A DNA stretch of 64,000 nt, taken from assembly GCA_033977485.1 (NCBI GenBank), contig CM066993.1, positions 28,882,001 through 28,946,000 on the forward strand, read 5' to 3'. Made by a program: the position numbers and the translations under genes. The notes beneath the pieces were generated by a model. That model did no database searches. It was not told the origin of the DNA and saw only the letters and a program-made list of their open reading frames with translations. This DNA comes from Hydrangea macrophylla. Taxonomy: Eukaryota > Streptophyta > Magnoliopsida > Cornales > Hydrangeaceae. How positions within the stretch are numbered: the stretch's first letter is position 1; every line of letters starts with the position of its first letter. Of the stretch, positions 31,595 to 43,400 are shown piece after piece.

Positions 31595-31606
31595 CACCCC
31601 CAAACC
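31595..31606 (-). other. Element 3: polypurine tract
   Basis: Minus-strand GGTTTGGGGGTG directly before the 3' LTR, as in Athila elements. Similar CCCCCAAACCTA stretches (plus strand) recur at about 33326-33338 and 34056-34067. Confidence 0.8.
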
Positions 31607-34203
31607 TACATTTTGCTAGTCCTCGAGCAAAACTACTAATAAAAATCTATTCCATTTTCGTATGGATCACGATTGCATTTAGCTTATGCAACAAGCCTTT
31701 TAAACCCCTAGGTGTCCCTAGTCGGACGAGTGAAGTCTCGTGAGGGTTCTCGTCAACAAGTTACCCACAACCATCTTTATTAACTTAAAATTTAAAAAGT
31801 TTTATTAAAAACGAAAAACATACTATTCAATACTTCTTATTATACAACAAAGATTTGAAATAGGATAACGAACATAAAGAAATAGAATCAAACGTCTACA
31901 TACATCATGAAGAACAATCTCAAGCACATGTATCGTATAAATCAATAGAGTTTCTCATAAAATCGCACGTGTGTGATGAGGTAGTCAAGTGAACACGCGC
32001 TGGTCATAAACTTGGAATATAACTCGGATAACCATCTAACTATGCTTCGACTACGAATCTCACAATGTCAATTACACTCTAAAATAAAACACTCAGAAAC
32101 ATGTGTAATTTTTCTAAAATATGTGAGTAAAAGAAATATGTTTTCAAAACGAGAAATGCTCACATATGACATGAAAAAGATGCATGACACGAAAGAACAG
32201 TAGTCTCATGGATAAGATGCCAACAATCAAGAAAAAATAATCATTACCATGTTTTAATCCCTCTCCCATCATTTTCATATCCGAATCATGTTCACTAGGA
32301 TCAAATAGGACTTTTCAAAGGTTGCATTGTGGCTCAGGTAATGGAAAACGATAGAACGGATTAATTGGGTAGGTTTACGAATGGCATTGTAAGGCATGTT
32401 CGATCTCTTTCATTCTTCTTCTACCAACTTCATCATTTCATTCTCTTCTTTTCATTCATATATTTTTCTTTTCTTTCATTTTTTTTTTTCAACCTTCTCT
32501 TCTTTATTTTGTTTCTTTTCCTTTTTCTTTTCCTCCTCGTTCCTTTTGATGAATATTCAATAAATACCAAGCAACTACCCCAATAACATCTTATTTTATT
32601 CTTCTTCATCAACACATCGCCTTAATACTACTAAAAGTTGATCACTCTTCCAGTGGTATACTCCAAGTTGATCAAGTTGGAGTTTTTAAAGAGGATAATG
32701 GTAATCAAAGAAAGAAATGGCATTTTAACGGCTCAAAGGGCGAACTAAGGAAATTTTCATCATTTATCGGTCGGTAATAAACAAAGAAGGCCTAAAATCA
32801 TTTCCTAGGGTTATATGGTTCTTCAATGTTTACGACGGAAGATTATTTAGCATGGTAACAACTATTTTAACTTGATTATCAACCAAAACAAGAATAATGA
32901 GACTAAACAACAAGTTAATGCGCTATTTCAATGAAATTCGACAAACACAATGTATTTATAACCCTCTAAAAAGAAAAGATAGGCTCAAAAGCTCACCGGG
33001 TTTAGTCTCCACCATATGTTATCTAGAAAACCGAATTATATTATAGTTCACAACCAACATGTATTCAAGTGACTACGTGCAGTGCATAAGTTGTTGTGCA
33101 AATCTATGATATAAAACTACGATTCAAACAATACATAACTTAAAATATTTCAACATGACTTCAGTAAATGTTTAATCACATATTCTCATGTTTATCATTC
33201 TATAACAATTCAAAGTTATTGAACAAGAAGTATCAAATTGATATTGCAAAAACGTTAATACTATCGTTTATTTAAACACACTTATTGAAAAATTTTAAAA
33301 TTTTGCATAAACTAATGTGTGTATACCCCCAAACCTAAACCTTTCATTGTCCCTAATGAAACAATAAAACGAAATAAAGGAGAGTACAGAAGGAAGGAAC
33401 GATAGTACCTCGGTCTTGACAAGCATAGAACAGGTGAACACAAAGGAATATGGTTATAAAGTTCAATGTTACCTGTTACTTCTAGAACAACGAAAAGAAA
33501 CTAACAAAAGAATATGAAAAGTAAATTAAACCAAAATATAACACATAAATCTAAAAACCAAGTTAAACTAAACTAAACTAGCAAAAGGAAAAGAAATAAA
33601 ACGAAAAAGTATAAATGTAATAAGGAAAACAACGACTAACTTGAACTAAACTGAAACAAATAAACAAAAACAGAAAAGAAACACAAATAAAATAGGTAGG
33701 GGGAAAGATATAGGACACAAAAGGGAAAAACAGAAAAATGGGGGAATCGCGCGAGCGGTCCGCACGAGCGGCCGTCGCGCGCGCGAATCCCAAAAAAAAT
33801 TTTTTATTTTTTATTTATTTTTTTTTTTTTCAAGGCTTTCTCGCGCGAGCGAGGTACCTCGCGCCCGCGAAATGAGGCGCGAGGAGAACCTGAGGGCTCA
33901 TATAAAGAAAAGGAAAGAAAAATATCTAAGGGGCATTCTCGCGCCAGCGGGCCGCGCGAGCGACGTCTCGCGCGAGCGGGCCGCGCGCGCGAGAATGGTT
34001 TTCTCCATTTTTTAACTAAAATTAGGTATATACTATTAAAATAAATTAATTCCAACCCCCAAACCTACCCAGAATGTCCAAAACAGAAACAAACAAACCC
34101 AAAAACGACCAAAAATAAAGAAAACAGACAACATTTAGCTTGGGTTGCCTCCCAAGAAGCGCTAACTTTTATGTCTTCAGCTAGACCATTCTAGCTCAAG
34201 ATT
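31607..34203 (-). other. Element 3: long 3' region without polymerase
   Basis: 2.6 kb in which RT, RNase H and integrase would be expected but are absent. AT-rich, with pyrimidine-rich tracts (about 32400-32550), a CpG-rich repeat cluster (33747-33983) and two extra PPT-like sequences. No credible ORF. Confidence 0.8.
33747..33983. repeat. CGCGCGAGCG cluster in element 3 3' region
   Basis: Multiple TCGCGCGAGCG and CGCGCGCGCGA motifs of the same type as in the element 3 LTR (31302-31410, 38330-38467), separated by AT-rich DNA. One of the most CpG-dense places in the window. Confidence 0.85.
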
Positions 34204-35088
34204 TTATGGAGGCCGTAAATCGGACTGTGTACCCCTAAGGAGGTCAGGTAGAGCTCGATGGTAAGCAGAAATTACGTCGCTTTGAATTAATTCGATTGAC
34301 GGTTTGTCAGTATGTTCAAATCGATTTCTTACCTTTCGAGTAGATTCCGCATTAGGGTCCACGGGATTAGGATTCATCCACTCATCATCGTCCGCTATAT
34401 TGTTTTCCCCACTCACAATTATTTCTTTGGTAGGCTCAATATTCCGTTTTACCTCACCTTCCACCTCACATAGGGAATTGTCATTTTTAAGAGGTTGATC
34501 CATAGCATTAAAAACGTTTAATTTTAAATTCATGTTCCCAAATGACACTTTCATCACCCCTGTTCTACAATTGACACGTGCGTTGGCCGTGGCTAAGAAT
34601 GGACGACCAAGAATGACAGGAGTGTGTTTCCTAACATCTAGCACCGGTTCGGTGTCAAGGACCATAAAATCTACAGGATAGAAGCATTTATCAACTTTAA
34701 CCAAGACGTCCTCGACGATTCCTCTAGGAATTTTAATAGAACGATCCGCTAATTGTATAGTAGCGGCCGTAGGTTTCAGTTCACCTAGTCCTAATTGTTG
34801 ATAGACGTGATAAGGTATGAGATTAACACTAGCTCCTAAGTCAAGGAAAGCCCTATGAATGATAGTGTCACCTATGACACATGAAATCGTAGGCGTACCT
34901 GGATCTTTATATTTTGGAGGAGCGTGTTGGAATATAGAACTTACTTTTTCCGTGAGGAAGACCTTTTTAGGAGTATGACTCCGTATTTTGCGCTTTTGAG
35001 TACAAAGGTCTTTTAGACATTTAGCATAAGCGGGAATTTGCTTAATTGCGTCGAGGAAAGGAATATTAATTTTAACTTGTTTAAACAC
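34204..35088 (-). pseudogene. Element 3: Athila-type protease domain
   Basis: 294 codons with the Athila linker (FLDAIKQIPAYAKCLKDLC), substrate region (SCVIGDTIIHRAFLDLGASVN; active-site loop DLGASVN), IQLADRSIKIPRGIVEDV and HTPVILGRPFLATANARV. The stop at 34204-34206 follows protease directly and no RT follows. It is one frame away from gag because of a 1-nt change at about 35110. Confidence 0.85.
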
Positions 35089-36800
35089 CTCAAGTATATC
35101 CTCAACCTTAGACCCTTTCTTAGCAAATGTGACGGTCCCTCAACGTTTGGTGGATATGGCATTCTCGGAATATAATTCGTTGAGACTGGTTCATTTTCTT
35201 TTCTACTTTGATTCACATCCTCACCTTTTTCTTTATTCAAATTTAAATTTTTATCTTTCTCACCCCCATCCGGAATTACAACAACTTCCTCATCTCGAGT
35301 AGTCGTCCTAGTCGAAACAGCGTTCACGCTCTCACTCGTACTACCCACTGCGTATTGCCCCTTAGGTTGCTGAGTAGGTTGACTCGGCAACTTACTCTCA
35401 GTTAAACGGTTTAATGTATTAACAATTTGCCCTACTTGGGACTCCAGTTTTGCGATGGATTGTGTGTGAGAGTGTACTAACTGAACCACCGAACCAAAGT
35501 TTTCAAGTGAGGCCAACACCTTCTCCTCAAAGGCATTATTGCGTGGAGGTGGAGGAGGTGGTTGGTATTGACCTTGTTGGTATTGGGGTCGGTACGTATT
35601 TGGAAAATTAGTCAACCTAGGATTATAATTATTTTGTGGGAATTGTTGCATAGAATTAACGTGTTGTTCAACAAATTCCGGATATTGAGACGCAGAAGGA
35701 CATGCAAAAATATTATGGGACGGTTCAGAACATAATGCACATACTTCTAACGAGGATGGATTAGATGGTTTGTTCATTTGCATAAGTCGGTCAAGTTTTC
35801 TATTTAATTCTTGTATTTGAATTGATTGACTTGACTCAACTGTCACCTCTCGCTTAGGTTGAAGGTACCCCTCAGAACGTACCGACACAGCCTGATGCAT
35901 CGAATTCTCGCTTAACGTTTCAAAAATTTTCCAGGCCTCGTCGGCGCTTTTGTGTAGGAAAGTTCCCGCACAAACGGCATCGATGGTATTCCTAACAGAG
36001 GGAATAAGCCCCTCGTAGAAGACTTGAACCAATTGCCACTTGGGAACCTGATGATGTGGACACGAACGTAATAATTCTTTAAATTTTTCCCACGTGTCAT
36101 AAAGAGTCTCCCCATCTTGCATCACAAAATTAGTTATATCTTTTCTTATCTTATTTGTACGCATAATAGGGAAAAACTTTTGTAAAAAGGCGGTGTGTAA
36201 GGCTTCCCGTGTTTTAATTGTGTTTGGCTCCAAAGATTGAAGCCAATATTTAGCTTTGTCTCTTAAAGAGAATGGGAAGAGCCGCAATTTTAATTCATCA
36301 TTATTTAGGTTTTGTATTTTCAAAGTAGAGCATATACCCTGAAAATCCCCTAAGTGTTGGTAAGGGTCTTCATTTAGACGGCCATGGAAGGAAGGTAGTA
36401 GCGAGATCGTAGACGACTTAATCTCAAAGTGAGATGCCGTCGCCTCCGGTAATTCGATACCGGCTTGTGGCATGTAAGTAGTAGGAATAAAATAATTTAT
36501 AAGTGGAGGTGGTGGCGGTATATTAAGATTGTTCAGATTCGCACCATCATTTTGATTGTTATTGTTATTTCCACCGTCAGCCATTTTAATCGGTTCAATT
36601 TGAAAAGTTCGAGTTTTCCTTAACCGTTCACGGGTACTCTGAATTTCGGCCTCAAACAACGACGATGGAATCGGAGTTGATTCGTCGTCTTGCAACCCAG
36701 CTCTAGAAGCTTGGGTTGTGGACTTACTAGTTCTTAAGGTACGTTCAAGTTCAAGATCGAAAGATTTTAAATCTGGTTTATTTGAACGTGTACCCAACAT
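35013..36800 (-). CDS. gag: Element 3: Athila-type gag
   Basis: 595 codons from ATG 36800 (MLGTRSNKPDLK). Gag core at about residues 110-290 (ASHFEIKSSTISLLPSF, GRLNEDPYQHL, LRLFPFSLRDKAKYWL, FLQKFFPIMRTNKIRKDI, GETLYDTWEKFKELLRSCP), then C-x2-C-type CALCSEPSHNIFAC (about residue 353). It is open up to the point where Athila elements continue into protease. From about 35110 the frame is wrong and ends at 35013, overlapping the protease frame. The packaging part looks complete, so the gag could be functional. The lost gag-protease continuity could be a recent mutation or, less likely, a recoding site. Confidence 0.88.
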   Translation of the reverse strand: MLGTRSNKPDLKSFDLELERTLRTSKSTTQASRAGLQDDESTPIPSSLFEAEIQSTRERLRKTRTFQIEPIKMADGGNNNNNQNDGANLNNLNIPPPPPLINYFIPTTYMPQAGIELPEATASHFEIKSSTISLLPSFHGRLNEDPYQHLGDFQGICSTLKIQNLNNDELKLRLFPFSLRDKAKYWLQSLEPNTIKTREALHTAFLQKFFPIMRTNKIRKDITNFVMQDGETLYDTWEKFKELLRSCPHHQVPKWQLVQVFYEGLIPSVRNTIDAVCAGTFLHKSADEAWKIFETLSENSMHQAVSVRSEGYLQPKREVTVESSQSIQIQELNRKLDRLMQMNKPSNPSSLEVCALCSEPSHNIFACPSASQYPEFVEQHVNSMQQFPQNNYNPRLTNFPNTYRPQYQQGQYQPPPPPPRNNAFEEKVLASLENFGSVVQLVHSHTQSIAKLESQVGQIVNTLNRLTESKLPSQPTQQPKGQYAVGSTSESVNAVSTRTTTRDEEVVVIPDGGEKDKNLNLNKEKGEDVNQSRKENEPVSTNYIPRMPYPPNVEGPSHLLRKGLRLRIYLRCLNKLKLIFLSSTQLSKFPLMLNV

Positions 36801-37258
36801 AAACTAAAACAAAAGAAAAGAAACTAAAAACAAAAACTAACTAAACAAAATAAACAAATAACAATCACGCACATAAGATAACAAGCACTCAACTACTATG
36901 ATGCATGCAAATTATCCTGTAATGCAATGACCGCGTCAAGCCCAGCGCCCCGGGTTTCCTAGCTAATGCAGTGCAATTAACCCTAAACTAATGCAAATAG
37001 TGCGTCACAGCGCCCTGACTTACAGCGGTTAAAAGCGAATTCCAAAGGAAGCAAATTACTTGATTTTTTTATTTTTATTTTTCTTTGCGTAAGCTCCTTT
37101 GATGTAATTAGCTACTCCACTCGGAAACGTTGACTACAAAATAAAAAAAAAACAAGTTAGTCACTAGAAACAAAAACAGAAAATAAAAAAAATAAAAACT
37201 AATCTAATATTTACGAATTAACTAAACTACGATTATAAAACTAAAGGTAGTAATGCAA
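36801..37258 (-). other. Element 3: 5' leader
   Basis: Untranslated stretch between PBS and gag. Nothing further recognised. Confidence 0.6.
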
Positions 37259-37276
37259 TCCCCGGCAACGGCGCCA
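37259..37276 (-). other. Element 3: primer-binding site (tRNA-Asp)
   Basis: Minus-strand TGGCGCCGTTGCCGGGGA, five bases after the 5' LTR. Complements the 3' end of plant tRNA-Asp, the usual Athila primer. Confidence 0.93.
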
Positions 37277-37281
37277 AAAAT

Positions 37282-38644
37282 TGATGTTGTCAGAATCAAG
37301 ATATAAAAAGTATATTTTACTTTTCTAAAGATTTGTAGTGTGAAAGTAAAGGTCGAACCCACAGAGATTGATTACTACAGCTTTTAATTTTAAAACCTAA
37401 GTCTACTTAATTAAGAAAAATGGATTTGATTTGGTTTTTATTTAAACTAAAAACAATAAAAGTAAATCTAAACTATGAAAGCAATTAAAGTTGTGTTAAA
37501 TAATATTTAAAGGAACCTAGGATTGCAAATCCACCACTAGCTTCATAATAGGAATATTTATGAATTACTTTAGCTTATTACGTTGGATGAATGTGGGGAA
37601 TTGTAGCTACAAGCCCAATTCCTCCGACAAGAAGATAATCATGGTTCAAGCACCAACATAATCCATCTTCGGGTAGCACGAATTATCTCACACTAAACTA
37701 GGGTTGTGATCTAATCCGTCTAACCTAGGCATGGACTATTCGGATACTTGATAGCACGAATCAATAAAGCACCATCACATGTAAACAATCTAAACAAGCA
37801 CAGCAAGAATAGATCGTTGAGCACATCACAGTCAAAATAGATCTAAGACAAGAATAAATTCTGAAAGCAATGATTTAATCACTAGAAATACGATTTATTT
37901 ATAAAAATCCTCTAAACATGTGACTGTCATCCATACATAATAAAACTAAAATAAAAGCATAAATAAAACCCTATTACTCATCTAGGGCTTCATTGAAACC
38001 CTAGATCTATGATCTAGCCGTCCATGGAAGTAGTAGATAGCAAGAGGTTGATGGAGGAGGCCATGGAAACCCTTGGTCTTCTTCTTCTTCTCCTTGCTTC
38101 CCTACCTTCAATGGGTGGAAGTATGGTTGTAGAATGTGTGTATAATAATTGCCAACCCTCTAATTGAAGTAAAATAGAGTATATATAGATTTACAACAAG
38201 TTTTGGAAGCCTTTACAACTCGAAACGGACTGAAACTGATGTAATTTACAATCTGGACATCATTCTGCAGTTTCGTTTGCACAGGAGTTTTCAGTACACT
38301 GAAATACGCAACTATGATTTTTCCACATATCGCGCGAGCGGGTCGCGCGAGCGCGACTTTTGGTACCTCGCGCGCGCGGATCGCGCGAGCGAGTTATTAA
38401 GGGTCTTGCGCGAGCTGATCGCGCGAGCGATTCTCTGATTTTCGCGCCCGCGGTCCGCGCGCGCGACTTGGATTTTTCAGCTTCTTTAGCTCTGCTTTTT
38501 CACCCTATTTAGCCTGGTTTAGTTGATTTCTTCCAAAACCTGTCAGAAACTAGAAAACAGAGTAAAAATATACAAAAACAGGATAAAATGTACTAACAAA
38601 TGCGCGTTAAAGGCATATAATTAGGATCAGTTCTCTCCCGATCA
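37282..38644 (-). repeat. Element 3: right (5') LTR
   Basis: 1363 bp. TATA-like box at 38180-38188 (minus) and CpG-rich CGCGCGAGCG cluster at 38330-38467. Followed by the AAGAT target duplication (38645-38649). Confidence 0.95.
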
Positions 38645-38649
38645 AAGAT

Positions 38650-38777
38650 CCATACATGCAACTGCCTGTCAAGTCAACTACTGCCAAGGATTGGATTGGT
38701 ACGCTAAACGGCTCTGCCATGAAAGATCCGTTGGGCGAAGGGAGCACAGAAGTTATTGTTAGCCTTGAATTTATTTA
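38650..38777 (+). pseudogene. Element 1: gag-pol hinge, continued after element 3
   Basis: Joins in frame with the segment ending at 9546 (Glu-Asp at the junction), continues CPVKS-like hinge residues, and reaches TAA at about 38776 where another insertion begins. Homologous in position to the acidic hinge after G-patch in element 2. Confidence 0.65.
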
Positions 38778-40200
38778 AGGCATTATTTTTTGTTTTGTTT
38801 TGATGATGACAAATCTAGTGATAATTGCATACTTTCATTGGTTCTATTTCAATCAATTATCATGTCATTTTCGTTACGCTAATCTCTTGATTCATGTACT
38901 TAAATGTTCTAACTTTGTTTGAGATCATGAGATAACATGTGGTGAAGTCCAAGAGTGAGGGAGCTCAACAAGGATCAAGCTTGAAGACTTGAAGATTTTT
39001 TCATCCTTGGTTGAAGACTAGGATTTATATGTAAGCATTTTGATCAATCACTCATAGGGGCTCAAGTAACTTTAATTAGAATTTAGGTTCCTTTCTCTCA
39101 CACTTAAAATACTTTCAAGGACCTAAACATACTTAGACCACTCAATTAAATTCATTTCACAAAAGCTTTCAAGTGGCTAAGTCAAAAGAAAGTACCTTTG
39201 CGCAGATAGGTCAACTTTAAATGCAAACCTGATTGGTAAGAAATTAGATCTTACGTTTTATATGTTTGGAAAGATATTTGAATCTAGTTTCCGAATCTTT
39301 AAACGGATCGTGAATACGAGTTTTGTAGAGGGAGTTATGGCCGTTTTAGTAAAGAGGTGTCAGTCTGCCAAAAACTGCTTAAAACCAGTCGACTGATTTT
39401 TTAAGGGTCCAGTCGACTGGACTGTAACATCAGTCGACTGAATGAACTTTTCAGTCGACTGGACAGCAATGAAATTGCCTCTTCACTGCTATAAACTTCC
39501 CAGTCGACTGAACCCTCGATCCAGTCGACTGGACTGCGCTGAATACACTAACGGCTAGTTTTTTAAAGGGGCTTTTAATTACAAAACTTGCCACCAACGG
39601 CTATAATCTTTCTTGGCCTATAAATACATGTTTTCCCACACCATTTTATGTTGATCAATCCATTGGAAAACATCTAATTAAATCACATAACTTGTTGATT
39701 TCTAATTATTCATATTTGAGCCCTAGTTGTGTGTGTTTATCAATTTGCTCTAGTTTTTGATTTGTATTTCTTTGAGAGTAAATTGTAGTGAGCTTTCAAT
39801 TTGTATTATCTACTCACTAAGGAGTTATTGTGTGAGCTTCAAATTGTATTATCCACTCTAGAGAGAGAGTTATCATTTGTACCCAAATCATTTGTAAAGG
39901 GTGAGGGTTAGTAACCCTTGATTGCAAAGAAGAGGTTTTCTTCTTTGGGAGAGATTGGAGGCTCTTGTAACGGTTTGGTCTACACACGTGAAGTAGATCG
40001 GATTAAAGGAATCCTTAAGAGGTGTTCTTGAGGGGTGGACGTAGGCCGCGGGGTGCGATTGCCGAAACACTTGAAAACTCGGTTTGCAAGTATTTCTTCC
40101 CTTATCTCTTCATATTATATCTTGTGATTGTGCTTTAATTTGCAATCAAGTTTTTAAAAGGTTAATTTCCGCTAAAACCTTATTCACCGCCCCTCTAAGG
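38778..40200 (+). mobile_element. Probable Copia-type solo LTR in element 1 hinge
   Basis: About 1.4 kb of non-coding DNA interrupts the hinge. It starts near TGTTTTGTTTTGATGATGAC (38791), has six copies of the palindrome CAGTCGACTG at 39386-39535, a TATAAATA box at 39619-39626, and near the end the GGGTGGACG...GCCGAAACACTTG pattern common at the 3' side of SIRE-like Copia LTRs, followed by TTCACCGCCCCTCTAAGG. Boundaries are approximate and no clean 5-bp duplication was found, so this is less certain than the other insertions. Confidence 0.6.
39386..39535. repeat. CAGTCGACTG palindrome array
   Basis: Six copies of the perfect 10-bp palindrome CAGTCGACTG within 150 bp, ending about 83 bp upstream of a TATAAATA box. 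Confidence 0.9.
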
Positions 40201-40479
40201 TTTCCACATTTGGGCCAATAGTTATAAAAGCAGATCATGGAAGGGCCAAGGGTGAATACGTTGAAGGTCTGGTGGAGCAGGCAGCCGAGAGTGAGGAAGA
40301 TGAGAAAGATCAGAGGGAGACCAACAAAGGGAGGGCCGAGAAAGAAGAGATGGAGGAAATTACCAAGACAGGGGACCTGGAAGAACGCTTCATCACCGAT
40401 CTGGGAGGAGAGAACAAGAGAGAGTTGTAGTGATAGGTTTCTCCCACACCCAGAGTCTGTAATGGCGCAAATGAGGCAT
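40201..40479 (+). pseudogene. Element 1: gag-pol hinge, distal part
   Basis: Reads FGPIVIKADHGRAKGEYVEG and a Glu/Lys-rich stretch (AESEEDEKDQRETNKG), then TAG at about 40428. Hinge-like, charged, no domain. The competing frame from 40237 is a shadow until about 40440. Confidence 0.55.
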
Positions 40480-43400
40480 CTTTCAATTTCTATGTCTGTT
40501 GTAATCACTCCAAAGAAAATCAATGAGAACATGACTGATTCTGCCTACTCGAATACGCTTAATGAATGTAATGAATGTGATGATCATGACATACCCATTG
40601 AATTGTAAAAATTAATTAAAAAAGAAAAAGAATCTGCATGTAAAATCATTGAGGACACTTTAACAAATAATATGGGAAATGAGAATAATCCTCAAAATGT
40701 CTTTATCGGCTCTACACTTGGCAAAGAAGAAAGCAAAGAATTAATCAAACTATTAAGTGAATTCAAAGATGTTTTTGCATGGTCTTATAATGATATGTCA
40801 GGCATTGATCCAGAGATAGTCCAACACCACATCCCCGTTTTCCCAAATTCAAAACTAGTAAAACAAAAATTGAGGCGAATGAGGCCTGAATGGGCACTCA
40901 AAGTCAAAGAGGAAGTTGAAAAGCAGTTAAGAGCCAGATTCTTAATGGTCACTGAGTATCCAGAATGGATCACCAATATAGTGCATGTCCCAAAAAAGGA
41001 TGGTCGTGTTAGGGTTTGTGTTGATTTTCGAGACTTAAATAAAGCAAGCCCTAAAGATGATTTCTCTGTACCACATATCGACATCCTCATTAATAACACC
41101 GCCGGGCATGAGCTTCTGTCCTTCATGGATGGATTCTTCAGCTATAACCAGATCCTGATGGCACTAGAGGATAGAGAGAAAACCACTTTCATCACGCCAT
41201 GGGGAACATACTGCTATAGGGTGATGCCATTTGGGCTCAAGAATGCAGGAGCAACATATCAGTGAGCCGCTACCACGTTATTGCATGACATGATCCATAA
41301 AGAGGTGGAAGTGTATGTGGACGACATGATTGTGAAATCTAAGGAGAGGGGAGGACACTTGGAGGCTCTGAGGAAGTTTTTTGGGAGGTTAAGGGAGTTT
41401 AGGATGAGATTAAACCCACAGAAATGTACCTTCAGAGTCACCACAAGAAAATTGCTATGGTTCCTTATTACTGAGAGGGGGATTGAGGTAGACCCGACTA
41501 AGATAAAGGCCATAGTCGAAATGCAGCCACCCAAGAATGAAAAAGAGCTGAGGGGGTTCCTGGGTAGAATACAATTCATAAGCCGCTTTATCTCAAAACT
41601 CACCACGACCTGTGATCCGCTATTTAAATTACTCAGAAAAGGAGAGAAGTTCGAGTGGGATACCTTGTGTCAGGAAGCCTTCGATAAAATCAAAACCTAC
41701 TTCCAAAACCCACCTGTCTTGTCACCACCCTCACCCAGGAAGCCTCTGCTGCTGTATCTTTCTATGACCGAGGATTCAATGGGATGCATGTTGGCCCAAG
41801 AAGGAGAAGAGGGACACGTAGAAAAGGCCATTTATTATTTGAGCAAAAGGATGACCGGATACGAGTTAAAGTACTCACCCTTAGAGAAAGCATGTTGGGC
41901 TTTAGTCTGGTGTACCCGTCACCTTAGGCATTATATGTTAGCTTTCCCCGTGATCTTAATCTCCCGAATGGATCCGCTCAAATACCTATTTGAAAAACCC
42001 GCCCTGACTAGTAGGATTTCTCAATGAACCATGATGCTAGCCGAGTTTGATATCAGATATGTCACCTCCAAATCTGTCAAAGGAAGAGCCATCGCTGAGT
42101 ACCTAGCTGACTTTGCCATAGAAACTGGGGAGAAAGGAGAATTCAAGTTTCCTGACGAAGGAGTGATGGAGGTAAGGGAGCACTTGTGGAAGATGTATTT
42201 CGATGGGGCCGCCAATCAATTAGGCTATGGAGTCGGGGTTATCCTTGTAGCACCCGTTGGAACCCCTACCCCACTGGCCGTCAAGCTTAAATACAACTCA
42301 ACCAACAACACAACAGAGTACGAAGTGTGCATAGAGGGAATGGAGGCGGCGCTAGCCTTAAAAGTTGAAAAAGTTGATGTGTTCGGAGATTCCAATTTGA
42401 TCATATCCCAAGTGAGGGGAGATTGGAGGGTAAAACACGAGAAGTTGAGGTCATACCATGACTATTTGGAGAGTTTGAAAGAATAATTCAAGAAGATATC
42501 ATTCTACTACCTTCCCCGAGAGGAAAACCAATTGGCTGATTCCCTTGCAACCCTGGCATCAACGATACAGATCCCCTCAGGGGTCACGATGGTCCCATTA
42601 TCCATAGAGATCAAAAATCAACCCTCATTTGAGACAATCGCGGCCATAGAAGACGAGGGGGAAATACCGTGGTATGTGGATGTGTGGAAGTTCATTAAAG
42701 AAGGAGAATACCCCGAAGGAGCCTCAGAAAAGGACAGAAAAGCAATCCGAAGGTTCTCAGCCCAATTTGCAATCTATGCGGATAAGCTATGGAAAAGGTC
42801 ATACACATGGTACAATTTAGAATGTCTATATGGAAAAGAGGCCAAAAGAATGATGGAAAAAATACATGAAGGAGTCTGCGGACCCCACATAAATTGGCAT
42901 ATGCTGGCAAAGAAGATCATTCGGTAAGGATACTATTGGACAACTTTGGACAAGGATTGTTGCGAGTATGCCAGGAGATGCCACAAATGCCAAATCCACG
43001 CCAATCTAATGCATACCCCGCCTTCCCAGCTCTATAGCATGACCACGCCTTGGCCCTTCTCTATTTGGGGCATTGATATCATTGGTGAAATAGTTCCGAA
43101 GGCATCCAATGGGCATCGATGTATAATCGTGGCAATAGACTACTTTACTAAATGGGTGGAGGCCGCGTCATACGCCACATTAAAAGCTAAGGATGTTGTG
43201 AGCTTCATCGAAAAGAACATAATCTGCAGGTATGGGGTCCCCAACGAATTTATCTCAGATCATGGTAGCCATTTCCAGGGAGAAGTTATCCCACTTTTAG
43301 AAAAGTACAAGATCACCTGCCATCAGTCCTCTTCATACAGGCCTCAAACGAACAGAGCGGTAGAAGCAGCTAATAAAAATGTTAAAGCAATCTTTGGGAA

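Larger units (their letters stand above)
9547..38644 (-). mobile_element. Element 3: Athila-like gag-protease-only retrotransposon
   Basis: The LTRs are 1363 bp each: the left one is split as 9547-10616 plus 31302-31594 by element 2, the right one is 37282-38644. Both begin TGATGTTGTC and end CCCGATCA on the plus strand. AAGAT flanks the element at 9542-9546 and 38645-38649. Without element 2 it is about 8.4 kb. On the minus strand it has a tRNA-Asp PBS, Athila-type gag and protease, then 2.6 kb with no RT, RNase H or integrase, so it is non-autonomous (TR-GAG type). By eye the LTRs differ at about a dozen positions (roughly 1%), so it is young. Confidence 0.93.

Noticed and set aside
32365..32615. 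Phe/Ser-rich ORF and its Lys-rich antisense partner
   Set aside because: Translation of a pyrimidine-rich tract in the element 3 3' region.
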